NCBI GenBank assembly: GCA_027579435.1
Contig: JANBPK010001194.1
Coordinates: forward strand, 62,001-126,000
Length of the DNA stretch: 64,000 nucleotides
From: Candolleomyces eurysporus
Taxonomy: Eukaryota; Basidiomycota; Agaricomycetes; Agaricales; Psathyrellaceae
Reading direction: 5' to 3'
The notes below the pieces were generated by a model that did not search any database, was not told where the DNA came from, and saw nothing but the letters and a program-made list of their open reading frames with translations. Positions 12,354 to 25,745 of the stretch are shown piece after piece. Each line of letters opens with the position of its first letter. Position 1 is the first letter of the stretch. The position numbers and the translations under genes were made by a program.

Positions 12354-13055
12354 CCCCCGTAGTTACTGGTGGTGTGCACTGCATGTGGCACCAGTGATCG
12401 GGGACATTCCATTTTTGTTGGAAAGGTCTTCATTGACGGCTAATCTCGACCGAGACAAGCGGAAAGAGGAAGCCGTTTTTGCACAGCAAAAAAGCCCAGG
12501 TCGAGGTCACGGTCTTGGGAGTGCGCTGCGACAAAGACTGTTGTTCATGAGACCGTGTTCAGTGTAGAGTCATGCAGCCTTGTTGACCCTCGCGAGACCA
12601 GGGAACAGAAATGTCAGCGTTACGACCTCGGCCTTTTTGAATGATTGAATGATGTTTCAACCTTTTGCCTCTTCCCAGCTGACAACGTGACGACTATCAC
12701 TTGAGTAAGTATCACGAAAGACTGCGGACAAGCAAGTACAGGTTTTGCATAGCAGTATCCAGCATGCACATCTTCAAAGTGAGGCTGCGTCCAGCAAGAG
12801 ATCCGGGTAGAAGGGTTGCTGGGAGGTTCTGCGTAGGTGATAACCTGGCAAGATGCCGTTGACCGGGCCGATTTAATATTATTCAATCTCAGCCCAAATT
12901 CATGGATGCCGGACTCGGCAGCTGTACAGTTCTTCGGGTCCGGCCGCAGCCCCAAACCTTAGATTTGTGCAGACACAACAAATGCAAACAGATTGGGATC
13001 GCCCTTGCAGCTCATCGTCGTCCGGTCAACGTCGCCATCCTCAAGACTCTCCAAA
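12354..13055. other. Intergenic between divergent GPI-protein and RPS5 genes
   Basis: It contains upstream sequence of both genes. Open frames here are short, overlap in antisense and show no recognisable domain. A CT-rich stretch expected of a ribosomal-protein promoter is not obvious. Confidence 0.4.
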
Positions 13056-13971
<916 letters not shown>

Positions 13972-16375
13972 TTTCCTTCATTTTCCATCTGGAAGGATAT
14001 TACGGGCAATAGTCAAAAGGTTCAACGGTGTACTTTCTACACTATACGATGCATATGTAACCCATGCCTTATCATGCCCTCGCTTCTATGTACTTTGCAT
14101 GACATGTTCTTCTTTTCTCCTAACGACATACCTGCACGTACTATCAACGCATCTCTGAAATTTTGGTAGATGTGTGGATTATCCGCATATCGCATGACGA
14201 GATGAGCCCCAGCTATCCAGGGCGACCGCCGGTCCGCGATGGTCACTTGGTTACCAAATATCGCACCCCTTCTCTCGCCGAATATATTCTTTTTCATTGA
14301 CTCTCGTCTCTCTGGCGCGGTCCAGCGCTTGTTCGGTGGGGTTTTGACGTCCATTGCACCCGCCCACCATCCAGCGCCTCCGCATGGCCAGGCTGGCTTG
14401 CGTCTCAAGCGCCGCCTGCCCATCCTGGTGTTTCGGGCCGCCGCTGGCCCTCGGGCAAAGCACGAGGGTTCATATTCTTGTTTCCTTGTACGAAGAGATA
14501 TCTTGTCCCATATCCTGGCCGGCTTTCCTATCCCACGTCTGGCGTCTCCCGAACAACTCTCCGATGAACTCGACTTGATTGACCTCGTGGTCAAGTCGAA
14601 TCGAGGCATTTGTGCACGTCGATCGTACCAATGATCATTGAATGCCTCACGCCTGCCCTAGGCCTGAATCACTCTTCACGGCACATCCAGTAGTAGATGA
14701 CAGATTCATTTACCGGATGCTTCTTCATTGCCTTGGTCATCACAAGGCGTTCCTTAATACGCTTCGTGTTCCTGTGCCCATACATGCCTGCTCCACCGCG
14801 AACCCATACATCTGAATGAAACTTCGGGTTTGGTTCGGGGGTGCCTTGCAAAGGTCCCGTCAGAAGAAAGGGTCAAGTGTTTGCCTGCCATCGACAGCAT
14901 CCGGACCCGAGCGCCTTTCTCCCGACATTCAATTCGATATGCAGTTTTCATGTCGCATGCTATACTTAGTTTTGTGGTATTTCCGAGATGGATGCTTTAT
15001 TGCTATTGTAGTACAACGACACTTTGAGCTTTGAGCACAGGAGAGGTAAAAGATTTTACAGACAACAAATAATGACGATTGCGATATATATGTGTGTGTG
15101 TGCGGTGAGATGGGTCGTGAGAGGGAAGTGATGATTGATTGACTGACGTATGAATGGGAATGGGATGAGGAATGGGATGTGATAGGAAGTAAAGAAGATG
15201 GAGAAGAAGAGATGAACCGATGACAGAGAAACGAATAGATAGACGAGAGAAGTACGACCATGTATCGAAAAACCGGCGTTCCTTGTAATGCTAGAATTTG
15301 AAACCGTGCCGCAAAAAGGGGAAAGAACATGAAAAATGGGGGGGGTAAATAGCCGTGATGGGGGATATAGGATGGGAAGGTATGAATGAGCACTGAAATG
15401 TGAGATGATAACAAAGTGAAGGAAGTATTAAATCCCGGGAAAAATGGCGCGGCGTGCAAATGCTAATGTAGAAAAGTGTTCGCTATCCAAAAGACGAAAA
15501 GAACAAANGGGGGGCTCTGAACGGATGGAAGTTGGGGGTTAATAAGGATACACGTGGGTGCGTCGATGAGGGAGGGAAGCAACGTGTAGGGAAGGGTAAT
15601 GTGACGGATCCGAGAGTATACGTAGAGATGGGAGCGGTATTTTCTTCTTCCGTCCAGAGTAGCGAATATAGAATAAGTTAAAATAATCGGTGCCGTAAAA
15701 CGTGAAAGGTTGAGGAAGGCCCAGGACGAAATGGCGGCGGCAGAGATACAAAACGCACGGGACGATGACCATTGGACTCCCAAACTTGACCGGACGCTGA
15801 TCACTAGTCTCCACATCCAAAGAAAGCAGTAGGGCTGGTGGACTAGCATCTTGCCAGTTCTTGTTCCGGAGAGGGTGATCTGGCGAAGCCGGAATGGGTT
15901 CCAATAAGTAATAGAAGACTGCCGATGTCATGAATGAGCCAAATTTTGATCACATCATGCAGAGACGAAGGTTCGACGCATTTGACCGAGTTAATGTGAT
16001 AAATGGATGGAGGGTGTTCTAGAGTGAACCACGGCATAGATGTGACATGAGAAGGGGGGTGCACTGGGTAGGGAAGGCAGATAGAAGGTGGTTGAGAGCA
16101 AGGATTCGTTTCCGTGTCCAATGTCGTGAGTTTTGTTTCGTCTAAGGCTACAGGTGAGGTGGTGATGCGTGAATGCCGAATGAAAAAGGTACAGGGACGG
16201 GGTAGGGCCAGGCGGTAGACCGAATCACGGCCGCAGATATCGGAGCGCCGTGGGATTGCCGAAGTTAAGCAACAGGTTTGATCATTCTGGTGAACATTCC
16301 GCTGTTGAGATCCCAGAAGAAACGCTCGACATCTGTTCGAGTTACGCGCTAGTAGGAGAGAATTCAAGGGCTGCA
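13972..16375. other. 2.4 kb without a supportable gene
   Basis: Antisense open frames overlap at 14037-14634 (190 aa minus, 131 aa plus), but neither resembles a known protein or carries introns joining it to neighbours. 15040-15480 is purine-rich on the plus strand and may be the 3' flank of the minus-strand gene ending at 16376. A short stretch near 16223-16330 faintly recalls 5S rRNA, but I do not accept it as a gene. Confidence 0.4.
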
Positions 16376-18316
16376 CTACCGGTGGCCATGTGAGCTGGAG
16401 GAATGATACTGATTCGAACTGTGCCCCGAAGGAACTGAATTGGCGTTTCGGTGGGTCGATGCGTCATCAGCGGCTTCTTCTGGTTTGGGTTTGGGAACGA
16501 CGCCATCTATGCCCTTGTATCCGTAAGCTTTCCCGAATTCCTTGATCATGGCCTTGCCCATCAGGCAAACCCAGCCGAGGCCATCCCCATTCACGAGTTG
16601 GCCGGGCCAGAACAATTCGCCCTCCTCGTCCTCGAAATCTGGCTCGTGCTCCTCTGTCGGCAATAATGTCGAGTGCATCATCCGATTGAAGGTTGTGGGG
16701 AAGCAGCGCATCATAATCGGAAGATTGAGAGTCGTCTGGGAGGTGGAGGTGCACCAACTGGAAGCGTGGAAACCAACTACGAAATCTCGGAGATCCTGTG
16801 CAAGCGCAGGTCCAATAGGTTCCCTGACCTCTGCCATGGCTTTCAGGACATCTTGGGGTATTGGAAGAGGACTGTTCGCCAAGTGGGAAGGAAGAAGAGG
16901 AAATGGGACGGAAGATGGAGCGTTCTGTGTGCGGTGCGGTCGGGTGGGGGGTTGAGTGGCAGATGGCTGTCGTGAACTCGGCCCGTTGCTGGGTGTGCCA
17001 TTCTCTCTATATGTAGGAGTGGAGTTGGCGCTGTTGGCAGGCGCAATGCTAGCCGGTGAGGGAAGCATGATAGGTGTCCCATTAGATTTCGGATTCAGTG
17101 AGCCGGCGGTACCGCCGGAGGCGGCTTCAGCAGTGTCCACTGCTTTGGAGATGCTCGCCTTCATACTCTTCGTGAGGTTGTTTGTCTCGTGGTCGAGATG
17201 ATCCCTCACGGTGTAGAAAAGCTTCCGTCCGTGAATGAACGCCTCGATCATCCAGCTGCATGATCCATGAAACACGAGTTCGAATGCAGGCGAGGAAGAC
17301 ACTTACATCAAACCAATAAACGCCTTTTCGGCATCGTTTATGCCTTCCTCGGCCTGCCACTTTTGCTTGCACCAGATCAGAAAGGCCTCAATGGTGGCCC
17401 ATGTTTCCTTGTTGCACGCCCGGCGTCCATAGTCCCTGTTCCAGATAGAATAAGTAAAGCATATCAGGGCGTCAACAAGCTCCAGCCGGGCGATTAAACC
17501 ACCATGCTTGTGATATGGTGAATTTGGGGGTGGTGGATCCGCCAGTGGTCGGTATTCGCGATGGGTAGGGGGATATGTTGACCAGAATCGAGCATCTCCA
17601 GAGTACTTGAGCATACGACCTTGGCTGTGATAGATGTCGTGCAAATTGTCGAAATGACGTAGTCCCAGCTTGCCCCTCTTCGGTCGGCGAATCGGTACAT
17701 CCAGGGCAGCCTTGGGTGGGGCAGGTATTGACGGGGCTTGAACGGGGACTGAAGGTTCTTCTCTGACTTCTCCCTCCTCGGGCTCCTGCCGTGAGGCGAA
17801 CGTAGAGTGAGGATGCGATGCCGAGGCTGGCTGGGAGGACGAGGGTGGAGGTGGGTTCGGAGGCTGATGGCTATGTGGCGGCTGGTGTGCATGATGGGGG
17901 TGGTACGGATGCTGGGCCTGCGCGTGGCGNTTTATCGACGAAGGAGGAAGTCCGGGGACGCTTGGAGGTCGAGAATGCAGAGTCTGGATCGGACGAAGAC
18001 TCTGATTTCCGCTTGTAACCNGGGGGCCGGGGACGCAGAGCGCGAAGCTNGGGGGCGACGGAGGCAGCGTCNGGGGGCAAANGGGGCCTCGAGATTGTTC
18101 AGAATCTGCAGGGCACAGAGGGTCAGGGANGGGGCAGGCAGGGCCGGGAAGGGTGCTATTACCTCAAGGTTCTTGAGGAGCTGTTCGCGGGTCCATCTCC
18201 TGGAGGGTGGGGTGAGCGAGGGAGGTGGGGCCGGAGAGGAGCACATACCGACGCCTGGACTTGGCCGTTGCTGCCGACGACGACGAGGAGAGGGTATCTG
18301 ACAGCGACTGGCGCAT
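16376..18316 (-). CDS. Unrecognised conserved-looking protein, 592 aa (4 exons)
   Basis: Exons 18316-18249, 18199-18163, 18105-17307 and 17255-16376 give 592 residues once five Ns in exon 3 (17930, 18021, 18050, 18072, 18082) are dropped; the sum then closes exactly. I do not recognise the family. The N-terminal third is disordered (Ser/Pro, a basic KRPR patch, then His/Pro-rich). A folded helical segment follows, with RMLKYSGDARFWSTYPP, a region rich in aromatic and acidic residues around IARLELVDALICFTYSIW, and IWMIEAFIHGRKLFYTVRDHL after intron 3. The C-terminal part contains DFVVGFHASSW and a Gly-Trp-Val segment before a Ser/His tail. The basic patch suggests a nuclear location, which is an inference. 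Confidence 0.7.
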
Positions 18317-21300
18317 GTGGGAGGATGGTGGTGGGAAGAGGGCAAGAGGAGTCGGCCAGGACAAGCCAACAATCGACTGAGAAATGGCTGCTCAGTCACA
18401 AATGTCACGGAGGTTACCAAATCCGCCACAGACTGTCACGTTGTCACTGCACTCGACAATTGAAAAATGGATTACTCGTTTCAAGTCCCCCCTTGTCCTT
18501 CGCATCATTACGAGCCTTCTGAGTTCGTGTATGTCCTGTATAAGTCGCCCCCATGTCGCTGGAATGTAATTGTCTTTACAAGTGTCGGTTATGGTCTAGT
18601 CGATTTATTTCAGGCACCGAACATCGATCCCAGTCGGACGCGTTCTGGCCTTTCCTCGATCGCCCTGCCCTCGAGCCCTCCTCCGCATCCGCCGCAGTCC
18701 ATCGGCCTCATGCACCGCCTGGCATCCTCTCTGTCTCTGTCCCCTTGGAGGGCCCGCCCCTTGTGTATCGTCCTCTGAGCGTCTTCCAAATCAGGAACCA
18801 GGACGGCTTATACTTCCGGTACCCGTAACCCGGGTCGTCCACATCGAGATTCCATCACTCCAACCCCGAATGCGTTCAGGCTGACTCTTCGTCCATGCGC
18901 CTCTCCCACCAGAAACTGCCAGGTCTTCTTGTCGGCCTTCTGTTCTGCAGGCACTGGGCTGGAGATTCTGCGCTCTCTAGGAAGTCGTCCACGCTGGGCC
19001 GATTCGCACCCATCACCTCGACTTTCCAGATTCTCCTTCTTTCACCCACCCACTTGTTCCATCATCACGCTTAATAACCCCCGACTCTTCATCGTATGCA
19101 TATTTGCCGTCATTAATTGCATATGACCAGAGGTTAATTATCCAACTGGTTCCCGGCCTTCTCAAGAGGCACTGTGAATTTTGCACAATCTATACTTTGA
19201 GTATTAGGGTTTCCCTCACAAGTCATGGGATATGATTTCCTGTCGAAGAGCGCTCTCCAAGCGAGTCCAAATACCTGGGAAACCGGCGATGCGACTTGTA
19301 ACAGTCAACGGGAGGTAACATTTTTCCATGCTTGATCCACATAGAGACCAGGTTACAGCCTCGTACGGGGATCAAGCCCTACTTACGAATCCAGGGGGTC
19401 AACGAACAATCAAAAGATGTTTATTCTTTCGAAAGCTCGAGTTTCCACCTTGGCTGTGGTTGTCGAGTTCATTTGCCCAACGGCCTTCACCCATGAGGAG
19501 CCGATATTTTTGTCAGTTTCCTCAGGTAACGAAACGTGGATGACTTATGATAGCGTCGATCCACCTGGACGTGGCTAGACAATCGCGTAATTTATAACTA
19601 GACCCACGAAGCTAGTGCATCGAACTGTCTGTCTGGCGGCCCCGCGTGGCGGGAGATGTATGGAAAGCTTCTTCGGATTCTGGTACTCAAAGCGTGTCGT
19701 GCGAGTTAAATCGGTCCTGAGCTCGATGCTCGGCCGCTCCTCATAATCCAAAAGAAGTACAGCCTCGAACGCAATTTATAGGTGCATGTCCATAACCACT
19801 CAGCGTAGGCAAGGACTACTTATCAGACGGTCTCCACAAGCCCTCGGTATCGAAGTCACTACAAATAAATGACATTGCCACAGTTACTATGCCGCCAACT
19901 CCGTTTCTGAGAGAGGAGAGTTTATTTGTCGTGCCTAGATTCTGGTTCCCATCGTCCTGACATCTGCTGCCTGTCGAAGTAGTGAAACATAATCATTCGA
20001 TTTTGATTTTCCTTCTTCGCAGGGAACACTCTCGGTGGAGCGCAAATCACGTCTGTCGATTTTCCAAGAAATGAACATCTATGTAGAGCAGTTCTCGAGT
20101 AGAACAAGTTATACTGGGCCAAGGCTGCAGCGGAGGAGAGAAACATAAATTCCGAAGAATTGATCGGCCCCGCGTTGGACTTGGACTGAGGATCGGCGGC
20201 GCCCAAATTGGCGCCCGATACACGACCAAAAGAGTCCATTCCCTACTCAGCANCCCCCCTTTCACCTACATACCTTGTGAACGTCCTCAATTGGATGTAT
20301 CACTGTCCCACTAAATGCCAATTCATCTGTCCCCTCTATGGAGCGAGTAGAATCCAGAGAAGTGAATGATGTCCGCTGCCTCTGTACATCATCATGATGC
20401 ATGTCTACCTAGGGGTAGCCGGACGTTCGTCCCAGCCGACCTTCCCCCCCAGTGATCATAACCACCAGACCACTGGCATCTCGTCCATCGTGATCGTAAT
20501 GTGATGCGAGACTCACGTCAAAGAACCTCAAGAAGGTCGTTAATCCCGACTTCCTCATTTATACGTCGGATCCTTCCATGCTTCCTCGAAAAGACTAGTC
20601 TATTGGTCAAAGAATCCTGCAATGAACACAACAAGCTCAAAGAGCATCTAACTTGCGCTCGCGGTCGTCCAACTCCAAGTATGCATACTATCAAGAACGC
20701 AGAGATAACGAGGATTCATATGACTCCAGCGTGATGCGCTTGCCTTAAACGAGCACAAGCATGCGTTCTCGCCGTCTACATTGTGGCACATTTGACGTCG
20801 GGCACTTTGCATCCACGAATTCATACATTACTTACCAAAACACCCGGTACCCCACCACCGTGACCTATGTATTCCTGCAGAGCTTCTCAGAAAAGATTTC
20901 CGACCGACGTCCTTCCGAGCCGGAGTTTCCAGCTAGCCGTGGAGGTCGCTGCCCCAAGGGAGATCCATGTCAAAAGTCAGAAGTAACGGTATCATTCAAA
21001 TTGGACATATCCTGCATACCTCTTCGCACGGCTGCCACTTTTTTTTTTTTAATTTTCGAGAGGCTATATGCACCGGCCGAGTTCTTGAAGCGAGAGCCGT
21101 TGCAGGTAGGCGCGTTGCGGGAACGTACGTCTACCACGTCTGAGGTTAAGTACCATAGCGTTCCCGGTGCAGTGATAATGCTTTCAATCACCATAAGCGA
21201 CGCTCGGGTATATATAGGTACATGTTTTAGATAAGATGTATCAGCGCTCGCCGCACTGGAACGGGATGCAATCCTGAAATTTGCAAATTTGGATGTGTTG

Positions 21301-24300
21301 CGGCAGTCCAGCCCAAGGACGTCGACAAGTGGGATAGGAAAAGCAACGTTTATGGTATTCCCTTACTTTTCCGAGTCAACGGTTGCAACGTTTGTGGCAT
21401 GAGATAGGCAACCGATGCCTGCACTTGTTTGGGAGCTGTAGATCATTAGAGATGATTTTCGGACTTGCTGGTGGTGGGCAGTCCACTAGTCAGTATACTT
21501 GACTCATTCTCCAGAGTCATGATCGATCATTNAAAGATATCCAAGAACGAGAGACATTGTAGTGCTGTAAATTGTTCATACTAATATCACTGTCCGGTGA
21601 GTGTGTGATGCGTGTCTGAATTCGAGTCGGGCGAGGAGAAGAGCTACTAACGTCTGTCCCGACTCTCTCGCAGCATACAGAAATGAATTTGACATTATGG
21701 AGACAAGGCTAATTTAAGTGGTGTGGACTTCAATATTTTGGATCAAGACGTTTAAGCTCGGAACATCTGCGTCATATAAAATAGCTAATGGTGTGCACAT
21801 GCGTTCACTACAGCTGTGAAGTAATTCGGCTGCACAAGACGACCACTCTGAGTCCGACAAGTTAGCAAATGGAACACTCAGTCCAGCGGATTCCGAGACT
21901 CTGGGCCGGGTCTAGAGGAATTGTATCCCCGGTCAACCGGAGCCGTCTGCTACATGGGCCAAGCAGTAAACATCTCCATCTCCGGAAATAAAATGAATTG
22001 GCTGGACTTTGTAGGTGACTTAGCTCCGCGACGACTCTGTGGAAGGCCTTTTCGGTCCAAGCCTCTATTATAAAATTAAGATTTCGGAGAAATACGAAGC
22101 ACACCCGAAGTGCGCTTGGGGTGGCCTTCAAGGCGACTACTACAGCACGGGTATCAAACCTGAGTACTGAGTCTGCGCGCTGAATCATCGAGCCCTCCAA
22201 GGCGCCTACAACAGGGATACGAGCCGTCCGATCTTAAAGGGCATAGGAAACCATTTTACTAACCGCGACACGTAAAGCCCCAGTGAAGAAATGCCGGCCT
22301 ACCGCTCAAAACCGTTTCGAATTTTAATGAAAATCCAAGAATACTATGCTGAAACCTTTGGAGCTGATAGAATTTGGAGGGTCAAGGCACCAGAAGCTTG
22401 TGTATAGCACCCCTTTGGAAGCTCCGGAAGTGAGCTAAGTGAGCTAAGTCAAACGCACGACAAGCACGGATATGAGTCCTCGCCCTCAAACCTTGAGTAT
22501 CACGAGACGGCATACCAATTTTCTACCCGCGAAGGTTGAGTTGAAGGTCAATTGACAGTGAAAGGTTCGCGTGTGATAGAAAACCCAGTCCTCGATGAAG
22601 GTTGGGAAAGTGGCGCGACGGTAGTGCGCCGTTAAGGAAGTTTAAATCTCGAGGTTGAGTTTCTCGGTTTGCTTCGTCACACATAGATTGACTTCCACGA
22701 GATCCAGAGGGTGATCCCATGGCCAGCTGTGGTATCATCATGATTGACCGAAGTTTGCAGCATCAGGCACCGCACCAAACCAGAGAGCGAAACGTCATCC
22801 CAGTCCAAGCTGTGAGTCCTCAGCGTTCGGAGAACCAGCACCTCGAGCCGGACAGCGGAGAAGCAGGCCAGTCGCATGGCTTGCCACACGTAAGAGAACT
22901 GCGACGGAGTCCCACTTCGTCCAAGAAATTGGCAAGGACCGCAAAACAAAGAGGTGTGTTCCCCCCTCTATCAGCGATCTTCGGCCTCAAATCTACATAT
23001 CATGAGAACAAGAATTCCATATCGTGCACTAAGACCCATAGATCATTACCACTCGCACAATTTTGCAATTGTCTTCAGAAAACAATCAATTGCAAGACAT
23101 TCGGAGGTATAGATCGGATGAGACCACAGTCCAGACTCTTCAAAGTTCAGTTCAAGAATGGACGCAGAGTGTGCGGCGGAGGGCAAGCTGCATGGAACAA
23201 ACTTGAACAGGAAGCTTTGGTCTAGAAGGAAGAAGAAAGATTACAATAATGAAATCCAAGTAATAGGATCGATTCGATTCGACGACGATGGGAGGCGTAT
23301 AACCTGGCGCACACATGGCATGAACAACACAATACGGAACGCCGGGGTCCACCTGCAGAATCCATGCCGTGTTCAAGGGTGAATATGAGAGTGATGGACA
23401 CTTGAATAGACGGAGGCCTAACTTGAATGAACTTGGAGTATGATGATCAAACAAAAACATAGGTATGCGTACCGCGGGCGCCGGGTTTACGAAAGGTTTC
23501 AATAGGATACGCCCCTTCATTAAATCTCCAATTGCAAAGTGCCATCGACAATTTGGAGCGGGGAGGGAGAACCAAGGCCAACGAAGGAAAGGTCGACCCG
23601 GAATATTGAGTCGCGGGATAGTGTTTCTCATACTGATCCTTGCTCTAGACTCGGGAACGAGGAACGAGGTCTCTAAAACGTGAACAGAAGCAGCATGATT
23701 TACAATGAATGCCCGTTCGAACTTGAAATCCGATGAGACAGTAGATCTGCGGAGGGCGACGACCGAACTCTTCTATCAGCGCAGCCGATGGCTCGTGGAA
23801 CCCTTGCTTGGAACAAATGAAAATGAAATGTTACAAATGATGGCAACTCCCCCGCAGCGAACGTTGGTCTTGAAGCGAGAGGGCCCACGCGAGAGGGTCG
23901 GCATTCCTAATATAAGACGGTCGTCCATTATTTGTTCTGTCAAAGGTTTTACATCGCGAGCATGGGATGACCGAGAAAACGGAACTTTGCCATTTCCGAG
24001 AAGTACATGTTGAGGGGAACCTTCCCCGGGCAAGGAAACCGAAATGACGAGGAATTCTGCAATATTGCCTCCAGGTGAGTGCGTATTCCTATGGAATAAA
24101 CTCGGGGTAAGAGTTTGCAAGAGAAGAGACGCGAGCAATAAGGATCTGAGAGAAAAAATAACATCAGAACAACGGGGAATGGGTATTCTGACGTACATAC
24201 ATTTAGTGAGTGACGGTGCGTACGCTGGTGCGGGAAATTTTTGAAACACGTTGTGCGGGGAAGGACAGGAGTTTACAGAGCGGGGCGCGCGAGGGTCCGG

Positions 24301-25745
24301 ATCCGAAGCTACTCCTCAGACTCCTATGGCTTGAGATCTTGTGAACAAATGGCGCGAGAGTGGGCGTGACCCTCAGTGCGGGAACGTTGGACAAGCGCCA
24401 CCCACTGGCGTAAAACGAGATCAGAACATACCAACCAGCTCACTAATATGCTTGTTAAACCAACATACGGGTAGAGGACCAAGGTCCGAGAGTGAGGAGT
24501 GGGTGCGATAGATAAACATACCAATGCGTCCGACCCATGCGGGAAAGAGTAGAATTTAGAGATCCAGACTGGGTGCTCCAAACGCCCTTCTGGCTCCAAT
24601 CGCTCGTTCAAGCAACCCACACCCGGCCACGAGTCCTTCCAGAGACCCGCGACGATATGTCCGATTCGGAAAGGTTGCACCAGTCCTTCGTTGCTGCACC
24701 ACANTTTTCTTATCGGTCTTGCCTTCGAAGGCAAACGAGGAACGTCGATGATCATGATCCTTGCGAAGCCGTCAACCAACTTGGAGCCCATTTCGAATCG
24801 AATCGAGTCGTCGAAGATAAGTCGCGAGTTCGAAGTGGGTCGATTTGAATGCTGACGACAGCGGAGAGGAGAAAAAGGCAGGTCGTAACCAAGAGTTAGA
24901 ACCTCGGGAGTCCGCACGGCTGAGATGGAGCAGGAAGGGCCTTTATCTTCTTGTTGACGCCGGCTAAGGTGGCCACGCCCAAATTTCGATCACAGCGCTC
25001 GCCAACGAGGGCAGAGCATGAATATTCGACGCCGCCAGACGCCTTTTGAACCCCTGCAAGAGGAAGAGAGCCAACTGTCCGGACCAACATGTCCAAATAC
25101 TGAACAGCAATTTCAAGGCACGCGCTGACATGACGTCAGAACCCATCACTGCACGTGAGTCTGCCAAGTCGCAAGCACGTTGATGCCGGCCTTATCCCCG
25201 AGCGCTGCGTTTCGTCCCGGATATTCCGCGACGGACGTAAAACCATCTCATCTGTGTTCATGAAATCCGTGATATATTCAACATGAGGCACATCTATGTA
25301 ATCAGGCGATCGATGAATCGTGATACAGGAGGAGACAGAGAGCGATGGTAGAGGAAAGCAGAGAAAACAACAAAGCGAGAGTGATTCAGATGCAATGGGA
25401 AGAGATTGGGGGTAGTGCATGGGCTAGCACGATGGAGGACACAAATCCAAGGGGAAACAGCTACAGTACAGATATACAAGAGACTGGATGATAGATAGAC
25501 AGAGGACAGGGACCGATGGCAATACATAGAGAGGGAGAGACAGAGGGAGAGACAGAGACAGAGAGGGAGAGAGGGAATAGGTCCGTAGGTGGACAAGGAA
25601 AATAGCTGATAGAAATAAATGCAAGTCGTGAAATGTCGTTCCTGCCGCAGAATAACCGTAACTTTAGAATAGATAGACCAAGTTTACCTGGAAAGCGGGT
25701 GAGGGGAATAAGGATAAAGACCAAGCGGCAGAGAATTGCTCGATG
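18317..25745. other. 7.4 kb gene-poor island
   Basis: I find no open frame over about 200 codons, no splice-joined protein with a known domain, no transposase or reverse transcriptase motif, and no convincing tRNA. Short antisense-overlapping frames look random. Its composition is unlike the AT-rich NLR region at the right edge. It may hold regulatory DNA, non-coding RNA genes or decayed repeats. A short direct repeat of AGTGAGCTA occurs near 22430-22450. Confidence 0.5.
25528..25580. repeat. Purine (GA/CAGA) simple repeat
   Basis: The plus strand is a run of GAGAGG, GACAGA and GAGA units. Open frames on the opposite strand here (Ser/Leu/Pro-rich) are artefacts of this repeat. Confidence 0.85.

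Noticed and set aside
14037..14634. Overlapping antisense open frames of 190 and 131 codons.
   Set aside because: No recognisable domain, no splice partners and overlap in antisense; most likely chance frames in GC-rich DNA.
16223..16330. 5S rRNA-like stretch (ACGGCC then GAAGTTAAGC and a later ATCCC).
   Set aside because: Spacing between these words is about 12 nt too short, the 5'-3' closing stem is not visible and the central conserved blocks are missing. At best it is a degenerate relic; an Infernal search with RF00001 would decide.
25294..25724. Minus-strand frames rich in Ser/Leu/Pro.
   Set aside because: They translate the complement of a GA/CAGA simple repeat in several frames.
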